Assembly (NCBI GenBank): GCA_964019425.1
Contig: OZ025824.1
Span: 248,001-312,000 of the forward strand
Reading direction: 5' to 3'
Origin: Flectonema sp. DT1601
Lineage: Eukaryota > Euglenozoa > Diplonemea > Diplonemida > Diplonemidae
DNA: 64,000 bases
The notes under the pieces were generated by a model, which saw only the letters and a list, made by a program, of their open reading frames with translations, did no database searches and was not told the DNA's origin. Shown in pieces: positions 61,643 to 64,000 of this stretch (its first letter is position 1; the number at the start of each line of letters is the position of its first letter). Position numbers and translations under genes: made by a program.

Positions 61643-63048
61643 TTTAATTTGGGTTGGTTGTTGTTTTTATTTGTTTTAATCAAAAGCTTTGCAACAGGAA
61701 AGGGAATATAAACATAAAAGTTACAACAAGTTTAAGGTTATTAAAAAAAACAACGACAGAGCTCGAACTCAACCAACCCTCTCTCCCTCCCCCCCCCCCC
61801 TCCCCTTCCAATAAACACAACACATTCTTGTGTTACGCGACTCCATTTTTCTCTCTCTGTCTTTCACCTCATCCTGTTGTACATCCGCAGATCCCTCTGT
61901 TGAAAAATGAATGTTGTTATGGAAACCAAAATATTTACATTTTGCCAAATGCAAAGAAATTCTCTACACCACTCAGGCAACACGCATCTATTTTAGTGAG
62001 TTAATTGCAAGCAGTTAATGATGTGCTCCCGAGGCAGAGAATTCAAAAACAGGGGAAGGGGGAAAAGAAATCAACTAGGAAAGACAACCTTCACTCGGTA
62101 CAAGAATTAACAAGGAAGGCTACTTAGTTAACGTGAAGGGAGATTAAGAATGAAATGTTGTTTTTTTTTAAAGAGAGGAAGTTAAAATCAATGATCATGA
62201 TTTTGTTTGCAAGTAAAGAAAATATTTAATTGTTAAAGTTGAGCTTTTGTTTTCAGCTACTGAAAACGAATGATTGTTACTGAACTATTCCCAAATACCT
62301 ACACCTACCCCCTCCCTTTGTTGTTTTATTTTTCTCCCCTAGCTTCCAATGCACAACCCAATCAAAAAAACCTCAAGCCAAGAGCCAACTCGTCCGTGAA
62401 TAATCAAGGAGTCGTTGCTTTCCATAAAGGTTTTTTAATCTCTTGCTGGTAGTGCGCGCAATAAGGGAAAAAAAAAAAAAACTGAAAGGGAAAGGAAGGG
62501 CAGGGAAAGAAAAGAAATCGAAAAGAAAAGAAAAGAAAAGGAGTCGAAAAGAATAATGAAGGGCAAACTAATTTTCTCAATATTGCCTGCAATGTTTGCT
62601 TTGCATAACTAAGAAGACAAGATTAAACCAAATGCTCTTCACAAAAAAAAAAAAAAAAGGATTTGTTGGTTGGTTAGTTTTGTGAGACCACTTCATTGGC
62701 AAGAAGAGAGGCTTTATTTTGTCCTTCAATCTCTAGTGCCTTTTCTACAGTACATAAATATAAATTTTAGTGGTTTTGAAATACAATTTCTTTTTGTTCG
62801 TCCGGTTTTCTCAGATTGTACCATGGAATCAACAACTTACTTACCATCCGAAAAAAAAAGAGAAAAGGGAAAAAAAATGCTTTTGCAATGTTTGTTATGA
62901 ATATTCCCAAATTCTGTTGTTGTTGCTTTTTTGTTTGTGTTGATAAAGTTGTGAAATCTCACACAATTAGAAATAGATGCAATCTGGTCGAGCTTCTGTC
63001 TGTAATCAACACAACCGCAGAAGATAACAATTTCAACCAGTTTGACTT

Positions 63049-63396
63049 TTATTTAAAATGCAGTTGAGAGATTGCATAATGTTTACTTTTGAAGTCAGGG
63101 AAGTCAAAACATCTGAGGAAGCCCACGAACGGTAACAACATATATACCACAATCGTGATCCTCTCACAGTTGAGAAGGGGACAACAGCAGTATCCTTTGG
63201 TTGAACAAAAACATGAGCGCTTTTCATTTACACGAGAGACGGCAAAATAACGCTGCAAGTTGCAGGAATCCGGCATCTCAGAAAAGCTTATTTTTAATGT
63301 ATCTAAAACTTGGGAAACAATTGCGTTGATTTTTTTTTCTTTTTTGATTTGTGGGGGTACCACCACCAGACAACAGCCATCATCCAACATCTTCAT
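63049..63396 (-). CDS. Candidate small gene D, unit 4
   Basis: Same 115-codon frame as the copies in units 2 and 3, with the same acceptor-like TAG upstream. Confidence 0.35.
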   Translation of the reverse strand: MKMLDDGCCLVVVPPQIKKEKKINAIVSQVLDTLKISFSEMPDSCNLQRYFAVSRVNEKRSCFCSTKGYCCCPLLNCERITIVVYMLLPFVGFLRCFDFPDFKSKHYAISQLHFK

Positions 63397-63459
63397 CTTC
63401 TAAAAAACAAGGAAATTTAAACCTCTTAACCCGCATTGCAACATCGGCTGTTGGGAGAG

Positions 63460-63561
63460 ATATTCGCGTTCATCGAGATTGCCAAATGATGTGTTTTTGC
63501 TGAATAAAGTTCAGCATCGAGTACATGAATAAAAAACATGTATAATAACGATAACCGGATT
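63460..63561. repeat. Conserved intergenic element E, copy 7 (after A gene)
   Basis: Same as copy 3 at 50988-51089; its A gene lies beyond the window end. Confidence 0.6.
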
Positions 63562-64000
63562 CAAAGTAAATAAAAGAGAAAAATAAATAATAAAAAATAA
63601 GAAACCAAAAAAATGACAACAACAAACAACAAACAACAAAAAAAATAACTCAACAATCAACACCAGAAAACAACACATCTCATAATAATACGATGTGTCA
63701 AGTAATCTAGATTTGTTTCTTATTAGTAGTTAGTTGCTGCTATCGATGATGATGATGATCGGTACTTGAAAAAGGCATGCCCCGCTACCTTCAACGAAAA
63801 GGTTGGTCTTCCTTTCGGATGTCATTTCTTTCGACAACGACTCAACACCAAAATAACCTTTTCCTGAAAACAAGCTTCGTGTCCAGAAGAGTTCCGTGAA
63901 AGGGAAGAAGATTTAGTGAACTCTTTGGTAGCATGCAGACTTTAACAGTCATAAAATGAAAAGAAATAAATAAACAAAACAAAATAAAAATGAAAACGAG

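Larger units (their letters stand above)
55829..62073 (-). repeat. Tandem array 2, unit 3 (6245 bp)
   Basis: Complete unit. It differs from unit 2 by a C run of 9 instead of 12 near 59416, a longer hexamer repeat near 60468-60543, a longer C run near 61789, a short change near 59829, and a few substitutions including one giving Arg for Lys in the type B protein. Confidence 0.95.
62074..64000 (-). repeat. Tandem array 2, unit 4 (partial, cut by window end)
   Basis: Matches the first 1.9 kb of units 2 and 3 (spacer, candidate gene D, element E). The A gene of this unit would begin beyond the window, so the array continues. Confidence 0.95.

Overview
The window looks like nuclear DNA of a unicellular eukaryote. 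A near-certain RNA polymerase II subunit gene (RPB7) carries a 74-bp GT-AG intron. The other coding regions are eukaryote-type and mostly uninterrupted, and the spacers are full of A and T runs. Every gene I accept reads on the minus strand: 16 single-copy genes plus the members of two tandem arrays. Most start codons lie about 5 to 55 bases after a good 3' splice-acceptor sequence, usually a pyrimidine- or A/T-rich stretch ending in AG. One-way gene order plus an acceptor before each gene is the layout of polycistronic transcription with spliced-leader trans-splicing. The retained conventional intron argues against a kinetoplastid. A diplonemid or euglenid, or a dinoflagellate or perkinsid relative, fits best. 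This is inference: no spliced-leader gene or rRNA is in the window.

Layout. 1-4843: tandem array of a GC-rich gene (type C) for a secreted Cys-rich protein, about 1.88-kb unit, three gene copies, cut by the window start. 4844-13747: almost gene-free, homopolymer-rich DNA with one copy of a dispersed hairpin repeat and two weak ORFs. 13748-43403: minus-strand genes for a Gln-rich protein, a METTL21-like methyltransferase, a double-domain DOPA-dioxygenase-like protein, a pseudokinase-kinase, a type-B carboxylesterase, a CaaX-tailed protein, a PDZ-membrane protein, a 5'-nucleotidase-like pseudoenzyme, a secreted GH130 glycosidase/phosphorylase, a small secreted protein, a zinc metallopeptidase, a coiled-coil protein, an MDR-family reductase, a patatin-like lipase, a small basic protein and RPB7. 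An internally deleted piggyBac transposon with intact ends and TTAA target duplication sits at 23526-25268. 43693-64000: second tandem array, 6.2-kb unit, each holding two diverged paralogues (types A and B) of the same secreted family, plus a possible third small gene (D) and a conserved non-coding element after each A and B gene. It runs past the window end.

The most novel content is the secreted family itself: nine complete copies in three types, 14 or 16 cysteines, a shared C-terminal AAFQ, strong G/C codon bias and a conserved leader. I recognise no known family. The copies look homogenised within each array, and the edge unit beside RPB7 has drifted. I see no functional link between these genes and the single-copy genes between them.
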